A stretch of 64,000 nucleotides of DNA, from NCBI RefSeq assembly GCF_034140825.1, contig NC_089045.1, positions 25,835,501 through 25,899,500 of the forward strand, written 5' to 3'. The position numbers were made by a program, and so were the translations under genes. Below are positions 1 to 12,689 of this stretch, piece by piece. Below the pieces are notes generated by a model, which was given only the letters and a program-made list of their open reading frames with translations, did not search any database and was not told the origin of the DNA. Each line of letters starts with the position of its first letter. Position 1 is the first letter of the stretch. This DNA comes from Oryza sativa Japonica Group (lineage: Eukaryota > Streptophyta > Magnoliopsida > Poales > Poaceae).

Positions 1-840
1 CTATCGTGTTATCCCGTCTGGGCACGTGCCGAAGCTCTATCCCGTCAAAATGGCGCTCCATACGCCGTACCTGGCGCACGTAAGCGTCCATCTGCGGGTC
101 AGAGCACCGGTACTCCTTACAGACCTGGTTAACGACCAGCTGGGAGTCGCATAACACCAGGAGGCGGCGGATCCCCAGTCCAGCTGCCACCCTGAGTCCC
201 GCAAGGAGTCCCTCGTACTCTGCCATATTATTGGTCGCCCGAAAGTCAAGGCGAACCAGGTATCTGAGGACGTCTCCGCTCGGCGAGGTCAACGTGACCC
301 CCGCACCGGCGCCCTGAAGAGACAGGGAGCCGTCGAACTGCATCACCCAGTGGGCGGTGTGAGGCAGCTGCGAGGGGCCCGAGCTGGCCTCGGGGACTGA
401 GACGGGCTCGGGAGCCGGGGTCCACTCTGCCACAAAATCGGCGAGGGCCTGGCTCTTGATAGCGTGGCGTGGCTCAAAGTGCAAATCGAACTCAGAAAGT
501 TCGATTGCCCATTTCACCACTCGTCCAGTACCCTCTCGATTATGCAAGATTTGGGCGAGGGGGTAAGACGTAACCACCGTGACCCGATGCGCCTGGAAAT
601 AATGGCGCAGTTTCCTCGAAGCCATCAGAATAGCGTAAAGCATCTTCTGGGCCTGAGGGTATCGGGTCTTGGCGTCCCGGAGGGCCTCACTAACAAAGTA
701 GACGGGCCGCTGCACCTTTTGGTGGGGCCGATCCTCTTCGCTAGGGGCCGCATCCCTGGGCGCTCTTCGTCCAAGCGGCCTCGCGGGGCGTACTCGTCTT
801 CTGTGCCGACGACCTCGGGGTCGGAGGACGACAGGGGCGG

Positions 841-1190
841 CCTTCCCACAGTGGCCTCGGGGCCGTCCTAGGGGTCGGGGGCTCCTGGCGTCGTCGGACA
901 AGCGGGCAAAGGGCCAACTCCGGTCGTCAGGGGCCTTAGGCCACCGTTCGGCTCGGGGGCCTCTTCTCCCTGCTCTCTCCTGGGTCGAGTCGGCACAGGG
1001 TTAGCCTTGGGGTCAGAGGGCGATAGGTGCGGCCTTCCCGCAGTGGCCCTCGGGCCATCCTGGGGGTCGGGGGCACCTGGCACCGTCTGACAAGCGGGCA
1101 GAGGGCCAGCTCCGGTCGTTGGGGGCCTTGGGCCACCGTTCGGCTCGGGGGCCTCTCCTCCCTGCTCTCTCCCGGGCCAAGCCAGCACAG
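841..1190 (-). repeat. 192-bp tandem repeat inside the gypsy pol region
   Basis: Two adjacent copies with a period of about 192 bp (starts near 841 and 1033), both coding for a Pro/Gly/Glu-rich linker that contains EAPEPNGG and PLPAC. It lies just downstream of the RT core in the element's direction. Confidence 0.75.
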
Positions 1191-2160
1191 GGTGAGGATG
1201 CGCGAAATGAGGATTGTCCTCATCGCGCTCCACAACCAACGCCGCACTAACCACTTGTGGGGTCGCCGCTAAGTAGAGTAGCAAGGGTTCATTTGGCTCC
1301 GGGGCGACCAGAACTGGGGGAGAGCTGAGATACGCCTTCAACTGAGTAAGGGCACGTTCAGCTTCCTCCGTCCAAGTAAACGGCCCGGAGCGTTTGAGGA
1401 GCTTGAATAAGGGTAGCGCCTTCTCTCCCAGCCTCGATATGAACCGACTTAGGGCGGCCATGCAACCGGTGACGCATTGCACATCCCTAAGTTTGCTGGG
1501 GGGGCGCATCCGCTCTATAGCTCGTATCTTCTCGGGGTTGGCCTCGATGCCTCGGGCAGAGACCAAGAACCCGAGAAGCTTGCCCGCAGGTACACCGAAC
1601 ACGCACTTATCGGGGTTCAGCTTTATGCGAGCGGAGCGGAGACTCTCAAAAGTTTCCGCTAGATCCGAGAGTAAGGACTCTTGGTTGCGCGTCTTTACAA
1701 CCAAGTCATCGACATAAGCCTCAACATTACGTCCTATTTGGCTACCCAAAGAAATTCGAGTAGTACGTTGAAAAGTAGGACCTGCATTCTTTAACCCGAA
1801 GGGCATTGTCGTATAACAATAAGTTCCTATGGGGGTAATGAACGCAGTTTTTTCCTCATCCTCCCTAGCCATGCGAATCTGATGGTAACCAGAGTATGCA
1901 TCTAGAAAACACAAAAGGTCGCACCCCGCGGTGGAGTCGACAATCTGATCTATGCGAGGCAGGGGGTAAGGGTCCTTAGGACATGCCTTGTTAAGGTCGG
2001 TGTAGTCGATGCACATCCGAAGCTTGCCGTTCGCCTTGGGAACGACCACCGGGTTCACCAGCCACTCTGGATGGATGACCTCGCGGATGAATCCGGCCTC
2101 CAGAAGTCGCGCCACCTCCTCGCGGATGAAGGCTTGACGTTCCGGGGCCTGCCGCCGCAC
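868..2160 (-). mobile_element. gypsy pol region: reverse transcriptase, start of RNase H
   Basis: The translation carries the RT core, including the YVDD active-site box (in VEAYVDDLVVKT) and a preceding block with MPFGLKNAGPTFQR. A proline/glycine-rich stretch follows RT. Between the window start and about 860, other frames on the same strand resemble RNase H-type pol sequence. It belongs to the gypsy element above and is treated as a fossil. Confidence 0.88.
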
Positions 2161-2298
2161 TTTCTACCGGACCGGCCTTGCGCCCGGCCGCACGGCGAGA
2201 CGGTGCTCAATCACCTCCCTGGGGACCCCGGGCATATCCGCCGGTCTCCATGCGAAGACGTCAGCGTTTGCCCGCAGGAAAGAGACGAGCGCGTCTTC

Positions 2299-4401
2299 CT
2301 ATTTGCCATCCAGAAGACCACCGATCCGTGTGGTCTTGGACGGGCCGTCGCCCAGGGCAACCTCCTTGACCGGGACCTCGTCGCATGTGATCATCCGCTG
2401 CCTCGGGGCGGCGGGGACGGAGGTGCCAAGCCTCTCGTCGCCACCCTCGGGCTTGGACGTGGCGGCGAGGTGGTCCGCGCGCTGCTCCATACAAGCGAGC
2501 GCGACTTTGAGGTCGCCATGGACAGAGATGGGGCCACCGGGGCCCGACATCTTCATCTGGAGGTAGGCGTAATGGACCGCCGCCATGAACTTCACCAACG
2601 CGGGCCTCCCTAGGACCGCGTTGTAGGGCAGACTGAGGTCCGCCACATCAAAGTTCACCCGCTCCGTGCGGAAGTTGGCGGATCCACCGAAGGTGACCGG
2701 GAGGTCGATATGACCTAGCGGCCAAGTGTGCTCCGGCGTCACTCCGATAATTGGCTGGGACGGCCGGAGCACCATCCCCGGGGCCTTGATGGCGTCAAAG
2801 GCTGCGGGGGAAAGGATGTTGAGGGCTGCTCCTCCATCAATGAGGACACGCCCCAGCTTCACGTTGCAAACAGTGGGGGAAACCACCATTGCGATCTGCC
2901 CTCCCCGGGCAACGCACGGTGGGTGGTCGGTCTGGTCGAAGGTGAGGACAACCTCCGACCACCGCGCCCGGCGCGTCGCCTCATGAGTAGGGGCCGCGGC
3001 CTGAAGCTCTCGCTTCATGGCCTTGAGGCTCCGGCGAGAAACGTGAGCACACGCTCCCCCATCGACAGTGGCAATGGTGGCCCCAGGCTCTTGGAAACCT
3101 AGGTCATCATCGCCGTCATCGATGTCCTCGGCGGGGGCCTTCTGCTTGGCCTCACTTCGCCGATTGCCGGAAGGAACCGCCAGGGACTTGCCCTCTCGGC
3201 GTTCCTGCCTCCTCTCCTCCTCCCACTTCCTCGTCCGCTCAGCCAAACTTTTGACTGCGCGGCAGTCCGCGAGGTCGTGAAGGGAGGTGTTGTGGACGGT
3301 ACACCACTTGCCGGTTGGGCGCTCCCTGCTGGGAGCGCCGGCCTCCTTCTTTTTGTCGCTCGCAGGCCTCCCCTTTCGGGTGGCCCGCGAAGCGCCCTCG
3401 ACGGCGAGGACATGACCCTCGTCGTCGGAATGGGCTGACCTCTTCTTCCTCCTCCTGTCACGCCGCCCTGTCCGAGCAGCGGATCCGGGGGCGGCCGAAG
3501 CTGCCACACCGGAACCGGAGGAGTTCCAGGTCCATGCCTCCTCCTTACGAGCCACTCGGTCCGCGAGCTGAAAAAGCTCCGCGGTAGTCTGGGGCTCCTT
3601 GGAGGCGATCTTTTCGAGCATGCGGTTGTGCCGCACACCCCCCCTGAACGCGTAGATCACTGCGTGTGCAGGGATGCATGGTATGGTGTTGCGGACTTGA
3701 CAGAACCGCTGAATGTACGAGCGAAGTGACTCATCATCCCTTCGTTGTACTGCGTGCAAGTCCGCTTCCTCACCTAGGCGCGGATATGTGCCTTGAAAGT
3801 TCATGGTGAACTGTTGGCACAAATCCTCCCAAGAGTGGACGGACGCGGGTGGCAAGTTCATTAGCCAACCCCGCGCCTGTCCCTTCAGGGCCATGGGAAA
3901 GAAATTCGCCATGACCCTGTCGTCACCCCCGGCGGCCTCGATCCCGGTCGTGTAGACCTGGAGAAACTCGGCGGGGTTGACGCTCCCGTCATATTTTTCG
4001 GCGATGGTGGGCCGGAACCTTGGGGGCCAACGGACGTTCCGAAGGCTCGCCACAAAGGCTCTATAGCCGACACCACCAACCGGGGGCACGGAGGGCTGAT
4101 CCCCGCGTCCGTGTTGAGGTGACACTCTGGACGAGGAGGCGCCCTCCGTTGCGTGGGCTTCACGTCGGCCATTACGCCGGCGCTCGATGCCGATGCGGGC
4201 ATCTGGCCCCCCACGCAGATCTTCCCGGGTCGGAGGCGCTGACGAGGGAGTGGCAGCCGAATGGCGAGCAATAGCCGCCGCTCGCCGCGCCCTCCGCCTT
4301 GACGACACGGAGCCGGTAGTAGCAGCGCCAGAGGTCTTGGTGGCGGAGGACCGCCCACCAGCACCTAGGCGCTGCCGTGCCGTCATGACCAAGTTGGCCA
4401 C
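2299..4401 (-). mobile_element. gypsy gag and protease region
   Basis: A 700-residue open frame. The retrotransposon gag core lies in the first third (a region with YDGSVNPAEFLQVY and GQARGWLMNLPP). A basic, low-complexity linker follows, then a retropepsin-like segment near the C-terminus (RVLIDGGAALNILS, where the canonical DTG-like triplet reads as DGG). It lies upstream of the RT region in the element's own direction, as expected for Ty3/gypsy order. Confidence 0.85.
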
Positions 4402-4812
4402 GTCGTCCAGCCAACGTTGGGCTGGAGACTCCGGGTCAGGGACGACGGGCGGGTGACGTAGGAGCGCGCCCGCAGCTTGGAGCGCGCCCTGGGGCGTGCT
4501 GCCGTCGCCGTAGACGAGGAGGCGACGCTCCCCATCTCACCGCCCTTCTCCATCACCCGTGGATGTCGAAGTCGCGGATCCTTCGACCCTCTCGAGCGCC
4601 TCCTCCCGCCTAGGACTTTGGCGTGGAGGGGGCGGTGGAGTACGAGATCGACGGCGTGGGTTCGGCTCCCCGTCGTCACCGCTAACACTCGGAGAGAGGT
4701 TGTGCGCCTTTGCTTGTTCGGCCATTGGGCTAAACAGGAAAAGCTTGGCGCACACGAAAGAATGCGAGAGCTTAGAAAAACACACGCAGAGCCCCCTACC
4801 TGGCGCGCCAGA

Positions 4813-5942
4813 TGACGGAGCGTGGGGCTCCTCACCGGGAGACCGCGCAGGCCCCCCTTTGCCGGTTCGGCCGGGGGCCCTGGGTGAGGTTCTAAGCTCC
4901 TAAGATGACGGAAAGTTCGCGAGAATGGAAACACACAAGACACGGGCGATGTATACAGGTTCGGGCCGCTGAGAAGCGTAATACCCTACTCCTGTGTTTT
5001 GGTGGATCTGTGTATGAAGAAGCTACAAAGAGCTCGAGAGCCCGAGCGCCCTTACTCTAGAAACCCTCTTCTTCCTTTTTTCCTCTCCTGCTCCAGTATT
5101 CCCAGAGTCGTCCCCCTCTCTAAGTGGGCAAGGTCCTCCTTTTATATCTCAAGGGGATACCACATGCACCATCTCTCTTTTGTGTGTGGGGACTTATCCT
5201 ATCTTTTTTTCCAACTTGACTTCCCTTCTCTTCATAAATGGACGGAGATTTGTATGGTTGCCATCCGAATGACCTTCTGATGGGACGGCCCATACCTACC
5301 TCCACTTCTGTCGGAAGCAAGCGCGACGTGGGAACATGGCTGTCTGCTGACAACATGACCAGTGTCAGACCGGTCACAAATCGGTCATTCTTGTCCACCA
5401 CGTGTCAGTTTAGCAATCTGCATGTTCGCCCTTCTTCATACAATATCTTGCTTGTAATGGTTAGGATGAAGCCTGGCATATATCTGACCGGGGCCAACGT
5501 GCCATCTTCAGGAGCTAACACGCCGGCTCCGGCTAGGGACGAGTGCTCGGAGGCTCTCATCCTGACGGGATGGGGCGAGGCGTGCGTCAGACCGCCTGTC
5601 GCCACCTAACCCACGATCTGATCGGTCTGTGACCAGTCACAGACCGGATAGACGAGCACGCTGCACTGCGTGGCGTGACGCGCTCGTCTAAACCGCAATA
5701 AATACGGTTAGGTGAGCCCCGCTGTGCTCACCTAACCCATACACGCGGCGCAAAACCCACAAGGGGTCGGGGCGCCTCAGCCCTCGGGGCCGAAACGGGA
5801 GTGGTCCGACCCCTCGGGGAGACAAAGAGGGGGGCGGCCATATCACCCTCGGGCCCGACCCCCCCGAGGGGGTCAGGCCACGTGGGTGATTGCTCCTGCC
5901 CAAGCCTCAAGTCATAGTACTCCCGGTCCCATGTCACCGACA
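4813..5942 (-). mobile_element. LTR of the gypsy element
   Basis: About 1130 bp. On the plus strand it starts TGACGGAG and ends CACCGACA, so in element orientation it runs TGTCGGTG to CCGTCA, with the usual TG..CA ends. It directly adjoins the primer-binding-site-like sequence TGGCGCGCCAG (reverse strand, 4800-4810). The right boundary is set where the sequence changes to that of another LTR element at 5943. The target duplication cannot be confirmed because the partner LTR is outside the window. Confidence 0.75.
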
Positions 5943-6377
5943 AACAGTCTTTCTTGAAGCCTGCATTAAACACTTATTTCCCATGGCTTGCTGAGTACTT
6001 CCGTACTCACCCTTGCTCTATATAAATAATCCCCCCAGTTGCTGAAGAAGATGAAGCGGATCCCACTGACGAGGAGTTCTTCCAGGAGCAAGCCGGCTAC
6101 GATGAGTTTTAGGATTTCGGCCTAGTTCCCAAGTCGCGCCTGTGATGTTTGGTCCAAGTCTGGCTTCCGTTCCCCTTTTGTAATGCAGTTGTGAGCTCGG
6201 GTTCTGTCCGCAGCCCAACATGACTGTACTCCTACTCTATAATAAAGAGACCTCTGTTGCTGTGATATTCTGTCTTCCTGTGATACCAGCACTGTTTTCC
6301 TGGGACTGGTATCGGTTAACAGGTTAATTTGGAGCGTCACGAGCTAGTTCCGCTCGGGACTAGTTCGGGGCGTGACA
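5943..6377. mobile_element. Remnant of an older LTR element, host of the gypsy insertion
   Basis: The segment from 5943 to the terminal CGTGACA at 6377 looks like the end of a second rice LTR element. Reverse-complemented it begins TGTCACGCCC, a common LTR start, and it holds a polyadenylation-like AATAAAG at 6240. The gypsy LTR ends abruptly at 5942 beside it, so this remnant is the older of the two. Orientation and family are not settled. It is a fragment, not a whole element. Confidence 0.55.
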
Positions 6378-8150
6378 AACTACAATTTAATAATAAAGTT
6401 ATCAGAAAACTACATATTATATGGTTTAAATCCATAGTACTAATGTTATATTTAAGTTATAAACACCCAAGTGTTGAGATTAAATTGGCGCTAAAACTAT
6501 AGTTTTATGATATTTTGTTTACCAAACCTATAATTTTCTGATAACTTTATTACTAAACTTGTATAATAAATCTATAGTTCTTTGATAGATTTCGTACAAA
6601 ATCTGTAGTTTTGTGACAATCTTAAATATGTAGCTTTTATAGTTTGATCAAAAATATTTGTGGTTCTTTGAAATTTACTTTTAATTTTAAGACCAACTAA
6701 GCATTTGTCTCAAGAGTGTATTGCTTGCCAAGCTATATGCATGCGTGTGCGTACTTTATTTTAGTGGCCACACCATATGTAACTTTTCAATAATGCGTCC
6801 ATTAATGGCCACATATATGCCAGATTATTGCATTCGACTATACGTGCTATGTGCATCAGAAATCTTGAAAGAAAAAAAAAAAGCAAAACGAGCTCAACTT
6901 TTAGTACGATAAAGCGCGATAACTAATTAAAAACACATACCCTTTCATACTACTAAGTACTAACGTGATCATTCGTTTTATTAAAAAAATTTATATAATT
7001 AAAATTTATTTTATTATGACTTGATTTATCATTAAATGTTTTTTAAGCTCACATAAGTATTTTTTATATTTGTACAAAGATTTTAGATAAAACGAATGAT
7101 CAAACGTTGATAAGAAGTCGACGGCATTCTCTATTAAAACACAGATGGAGTATATATGGTTAATAAGTGTAGTGTTAAAAAAATGTTGCTTAGAATATTT
7201 CACCATCCAATCCATTTGCATTGGTCATACATGACGTAGATCTTTAATTAGCTCCAAGTTGATAAATTAAGCTTTTTTCGAAGATGCTGTCGTCGTGGAT
7301 GGTCTATCTCGATCTCAATCCTTTCGAGACTTTTGAGACGTACAGCAATTTTCGATCGTAGTGCAGGTTTACGTGGCGTACATGAGCACGTAATGCATGT
7401 GATTAGTTCTAATTTAATATAGCAAGAACTAGTGGATTATTGCATCAGACTCGTCGTTCATTCGTCTAAATTAATTAGTGTTATTCAACGCAACATCAGC
7501 TTTGCAAGGTCTCGTTCAACAATGATTTTCCTTTTGACTTTTTTGCCATTGTTCAACATTTGAATCTCATCTCCGAGGGATTTTGCACACATGGAGGAGT
7601 ATATCAAGTTTTAACATTTCTAATTACTATTTAAGCTTATCCTAATTAACTCACATGAGTTATCTGATCCTTGGACTGTCATCGAATATGCTTTGGTAAT
7701 CCTATATTTCCTTGACTTGGATGATAAAGATGGCATCCTTGCTGGTGATACGTACTCGTATAATTATTAATCCTATCCAACAAAAGTTCTATAAAATAAT
7801 ATTGGAATGCTATTGTTGGGTGTGTTCGACAGCTATTGCTATTGTTGTTGCAGCTTGCAGCGGCGTTCAATTATCATTATACGATACATATTCTCAATTC
7901 TCTTCTCTCTTATAAGTAATTACATTATACGATGAATATTCTCAATTCTCTTATAAGTAATTATACACTTAAATCCGTAGTATCATGTTTCTACCTTTTT
8001 CGCAGTATAAAAACTCCGACTATAACGGATAACCCATAGCTTGTAGTACAAGTGTTCTCAACATCAAACAATATTAAAAAAAATACAATTTCTTTTGTGT
8101 GACTCTACATCAAACAATATCCATTTAAGTTTTTTTCTACGGACCACCTG
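6378..8150. other. AT-rich intergenic DNA
   Basis: No supported gene. About 6930-7160 resembles a decayed Stowaway-type MITE: an ATCATTCGTTTTATT-like block recurs inverted as ATAAAACGAATGATC, and the right end contains GATGGAGTATA. A roughly 45-bp imperfect direct duplication lies at about 7876-7966. The ORFs here are short and look random. Confidence 0.5.
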
Positions 8151-8454
8151 GGTTTGTCATGGGGTTTACTCCCATCCAACCTGTCACTTTCACCTATTAT
8201 TATTACTGGATTATTACTACACTACTACATCGTGGTAACTTCCTGGGTGCCCCGTAGCGTTTTTACCCTATACTCGCACAGTCCAACCACACCACGCCCT
8301 CTTTTAATCGCCACACGCCCCCCAAAAATTCCACCCCAACAAACACCAACACACCCACCTTCTCCCCCTCTTCGTCTTCCCCCAATTCAAGAAGCGGAGG
8401 AGAGAGCGCGGCGGGGGTGGAGAGAAGGTTCTAGATTGTTCTGGAGGTGGAGGG

Positions 8455-11400
8455 ATGTGGGGGCGGCAGTACTGGGGCGGCGGCCGGCGGCCGAGCGGCG
8501 GCGGCGGCGGGGTGGTGGTGATGTTCGCGTGGCTGTCGAGCCAGGAGCGGCAGGTGCGGGCGTACGTGGAGCTGTACGCGGCGCTCGGGTGGGCGTGCCT
8601 CGTCTGCCACTCCGAGTTCCTCACCCTGTGCGTCTCTCTCTCTCTTCCTCTCTTTCTGCATCTTGGCAATTTCGCATGGTTGTGGATTTGTTTTGTTTTT
8701 TTTTTGTTTGTTTCATGGATTTTTGGTGGTTCTTGGGGGTCGGTGAGTGGCGCGTGGATGTGGGAGAATGATTTAGATGATAGTACTATGATATTGTACA
8801 GGCGTGCAAGGAAGTAGATTATATTTTTGTCTTGATTCTGGTTCCAAGTGTTCTTGAACACCTGGCACCGACTCCTTGGAGTTGATGAGTGTAAATTTTA
8901 GGGTGTTTGATTAATTGGACTGTTTTGATTAATTCCAGAAGCTTTTTAGAATTTTAGTTTTGTTCAGTTCTCAGGATTGGAATAGGAGGACAGCAAAATT
9001 CGTTCTCCTGTGTAATCAGTTAGTCGTGTGTAGGACTATATTTCTGTTCAAGAATTCTAGATCGGCAAATTGGATGAACTGGCGTATGCCGGATAGCCAG
9101 GGGAGATATCATGTTGCTTGTTCTTGGAAAACCTATGAAAATAGATATTTAATCTAGGTGAAATATATGAGTTGAACTGATCATACCATTTGATTTGGTG
9201 TTTTGTGCAGGTTTTTCCCTGATAAGGCTGCCATGCTTGCTGATAGGGTGCTTGCAGAACTAGTTAAGGTCAGTCATTAGGTATAATTGTTTAAGAGGAT
9301 GCACACTCCTACAAGTTGGATACTCTTTCAACTTGGCCTTAGTTTATTTCCATGTGGATCATACTTACATGCCAATGTATTTGATTGTTAATCGGTGAAA
9401 TACTGAAATCCGCTGAATTTGTCTTTGGTATCCAGGAACTGAAGGTTAGACCTGTACCTGTTGTGTTTGCCTCATTCTCTGGAGGCCCAAAAGGCTGCAC
9501 ATACAAGGTTCTTCAGGTAATGGAACTCTATGTCCCTTCTGCTCAACAATTTATCTGTTGCTGCCAATGTCTTAGTATTAAAAAAAATATGTTTTCATTG
9601 ACAGCTGATCGAGAGAAGATGCGAGGGTCAACTGAGCCTGGTATAGTTTTCTGCTTTCTTCCTTTGTTGTACGCACTTTGCTCATTACAGTTTAGCCTAG
9701 AGCTATATTGCCGAAAATAAAATAGTGTAGGAAAATTTTGACCCATGTTGGTGAAAGCTTCATATATATTTTCTTCTCACTACAGGAGGAGTATCAACTT
9801 GTAAGAGACTGTCTTTGCGGGCAGATGTACGACTCGAGTCCTGTAGATTTTGTTAGTGATTTGGGCACCCGATTTCTCCTTCACCCAAGTGTCCTGAAGA
9901 TGTCTCAACCGCCTCGTATCCTATCATGGATGACTAGAGGCATTGCCTCGGGACTAGACACGCTGTTCATTGGCAAATTTGAAGCGCAACGTGCAGAATA
10001 TTGGGACACACTATACTCATCAGTGGTATGTCACTCTGTTCTCTCAGTGACTTGTAATCTGATTGTCAACGGAAGTGTTTGTGGATATCTGAGTAAACAT
10101 TGGTCTATTGTACTTTCAGCATGTTGGTCCAATACTCATATTCTGTTCTGAAGACGATGAACTTGCTCCGTGTTCAATTGTTCAAAAATTTGGTCGACGT
10201 CTGCTGGAGCTTGGTGGTGATGTGAACCTAGTTAAATGGCAAAATTCTCCTCATGTAGGTGAGCTTCTTATTCCATGTTATATATCAAACTACACCTCCT
10301 TTCAGTATTGGATTGTCCTAAATTAGGATGACATGAAGTTTGACAAAATATGACCATCTTTTAGCATTTCTCCCCAGTAATTGTTTATCTATTGATATGT
10401 TACTCCAGACAAAGTCCAGAAATAGTGCTAGGAGTTAATTGTTTATGTTGGCCCTCTAAAATTTCCAAAAATAGTGTTGAATTGATTTAATTTATATTGT
10501 GGACCCATTTGTGGGCTAGACTTATCTGTTTGCCCACACCCTGTGGATTCCAACAAGTCCACTTGAGATTTGAGTCAGTTGAGAGATAAGATGTGGATGC
10601 ATGTTTTCATTATATCTTTGGAAATGAGTTAGGATAACTTGGGACAAGATTGGCTAAGTTCCAAAATTCCAATCAGTAGAGATGCTATAGTTAGTAGATT
10701 GTGTCCTGGTCAAATAAAGGACGGCCGATGCATTGCTTAAAATTATCAAATAATACTAAACGCAAAAGTTGGTCCAAAGTAGGCTGGCCTAATGGTGCCT
10801 TTAGTCATTCTTGGAAATGTGATCCCCCTTCGAAGTTGCAACTCTCAGAAGTAGCTGTCTAATTTACCAAGTTATACTCGCGTCCTTACATGAAAACTTT
10901 AATGCTTTTCCTGTTATATTCCCACTCCATCCGAATGTTACTGTAATCTATAGTTTTAGTTGGACTAAATAATAAGAATCATAGTATGCTATATCGATAT
11001 TTGCTAAAATCTCGTAACGTCTAAAAAGTCATGTGTTGTGTTGGCCATATGGTAAAATTAAAATGTATAAAGATACTTATTGAATCAATCCCTAGCTTAT
11101 ATCATTAAAAATGTGCTATTCCACCTTGCAAGAATTTGTTGCTGAGAAACTTTTGTCATCCTCACTAAATCATCTGAAATCCTAATTCATGAGGCATGAT
11201 TCGTTTCAACGCTCAGAAGTTGCATATGACAAGCCATGTTTACATGTATGGATTAGGACTACTTTCTTCGCCAGGCACGAATTAGGATTATCACTCTCTT
11301 ATAGCTTTATCTCTACTTTGCGCTATGACTACAATATTCTGTGTTGCAACTTATCAGTTTTTCTTCACAATTGTCTTGCAGGTCACTACAAGCATCATCC

Positions 11401-11854
11401 TGAGGAATACCGAGCTGCAGTAACTGAGCTACTCACAAAGGCTTCAATGCTTTACATGAGCAGGAGGCAACTTAACAGCTATGATCTAGGCACAAGTGAG
11501 CATAGCGACATGTTGGCCTCCGACGTGCATAAAGCTGGCACGAATTCAAACAACAGGCTAAGAAGGGCACCAGATGATCCGATTGACCATTTCTTGCTAC
11601 CGAGTTCCATGGAGTATCATGAAAGCAGCAACGAAGAGCCGAAACCGGAGTTGTTCAACATGCCCAGTGTGGAAAGCATTAACAACCCCCATGGAGTGTT
11701 GGGTCAGATGCTTTACGATGTATGCGTCCCCAAGAACGTAGAAGGCTGGGACTTCAAGCCTTCTGCATCAATAAACGGGAGGCATATAAATTCTATTGCT
11801 CGTCAGCATGGCACTTTCAATCCGATAAAATGCATACGGCGCTCAAAATTGTAA
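8455..11854 (+). CDS. TMEM53/DUF829 family protein (alpha/beta-hydrolase-like)
   Basis: Seven exons with GT-AG borders: 8455-8627, 9211-9268, 9436-9516, 9605-9640, 9786-10025, 10120-10258, 11382-11854. They join in frame to 399 residues. The start is the ATG before MWGRQYWGGG. The body matches the plant DUF829/TMEM53 family: an N-terminal strand region (VVMFAWLSSQERQVRAY), a GWACLVCHSEFLTLFFP segment, FASFSGGPKGCTYK around the expected nucleophile-elbow site, a PPRILSWMTRGIASGLD helix, and a late ILIFCSEDDELAP segment of the kind that carries the acidic residue in alpha/beta hydrolases. GHYKHHPEEY supplies a late His. Human TMEM53 is a nuclear-envelope protein; plant members have no settled function. 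The last exon adds a long polar tail that is probably disordered. Intron 6 exceeds 1.1 kb; the others are short. Confidence 0.9.
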
Positions 11855-12410
11855 AAATGTTCAACTGGAGTACCCTGATGCATATAGCTGACCAGTGTAT
11901 ACTATGAGAGAACATTGTTTGATGGATGCTGGTGAAAATTTGAGATACCTGCTATCCATTGAATAAAATGCGAGATATTTTTGTAGATAAAGTAATGAAG
12001 TATAATATGTTACTATTGCTGAGGAACTGCGCATATGTACATGAGTGCTTTATTATTTCTGTTGCTCTACTCACTGCCTTTTGGATTGCTTGGTACATGC
12101 CTACTGATTAAGTGAAATAGCAGCTCATGCTTTAAAAAAAATAAAAGATAAAATATATTTTAGAATGTTGTTGTGTTGTCAATTTGATGAATGATGAACC
12201 AACCTGGAACTGGGATAATCACTATCCCAGAAGAATAATTCAATTGCTCCAATGGAAAATAAACGGAACTTAGGGCGAAAAACCATCCCAAACACAGAAC
12301 TGGACACTTGAATGGAGATTCCAATTCTCATAGAGTCATTGGGGATAAAAAAAAATCGAAGAATTCAGGATTTCAAAGTTACAGAGGAAAGCTCCACATT
12401 TCCACAAGGA
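11855..12410. other. 3' flank of the TMEM53-like gene, intergenic
   Basis: Contains a likely polyadenylation signal (AATAAAATG near 11961) and AT-rich sequence with no supported gene. It ends where the U6 promoter block begins. Confidence 0.4.
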
Positions 12411-12573
12411 CTTGTTTGTGGGCCGAAACAGGTATACCAATGGGCCGTTAGCTCATTGGGCCGCACCAGAAGGTGCAGGTGGCCCATGCACGCTCGCGCG
12501 GGTGGAGCTTGCTACTTGGGTCCGTGGGATGGTGATCCGATGGTTTCCGTGGGCGCGCTGTGGGGCAAGTTTA

Positions 12574-12615
12574 ATACCACATCGAAAGCCAACAGAAAAG
12601 ATAAGCAGCTTATAA
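12574..12615 (+). promoter_or_regulatory. Pol III U6-type promoter (USE plus TATA)
   Basis: An upstream sequence element ATACCACATCG lies at 12574-12584 and a TATA box (TTATAA) at 12610-12615, 25 bp apart, the spacing that marks plant Pol III snRNA promoters. Several RGCCCR motifs (GGGCCG near 12446 and 12461, GGCCCA near 12481) lie upstream and match monocot-specific promoter elements. The U6 coding start is 23 bp past the TATA box. Confidence 0.88.
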
Positions 12616-12637
12616 CCGCGCGCGCTGCAGCCAGGCC

Positions 12638-12657
12638 GTCACTTCGGTGACATCCGA

Positions 12658-12689
<32 letters not shown>

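Larger units (their letters stand above)
1..5942 (-). mobile_element. Ty3/gypsy LTR retrotransposon, truncated by the window edge
   Basis: Minus-strand element. Read leftward it has one LTR (4813-5942), a primer-binding-site-like stretch beside it (about 4795-4810), a gag region and a pol region that runs off the left edge. The polyprotein order and the RT sequence show Ty3/gypsy. The gag type suggests the Tat/RIRE2-like rice lineage, but this is inference. The element is broken in the visible part of pol, with roughly two to four breaks; gag is open over a long stretch. The long open gag frame suggests a fairly young copy, but with the second LTR outside the window its age cannot be estimated. 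Confidence 0.9.

Noticed and set aside
8304-8861. Minus-strand ORF over the TMEM53 first exon
   Set aside because: Low-complexity Pro/Arg translation opposite a well-supported exon with correct splice joins.
12312-12650. ORFs over the U6 promoter and U6 gene (also 14119-14674)
   Set aside because: The two similar ORFs exist because the Pol III promoter blocks are duplicated; they cover snRNA, not protein.
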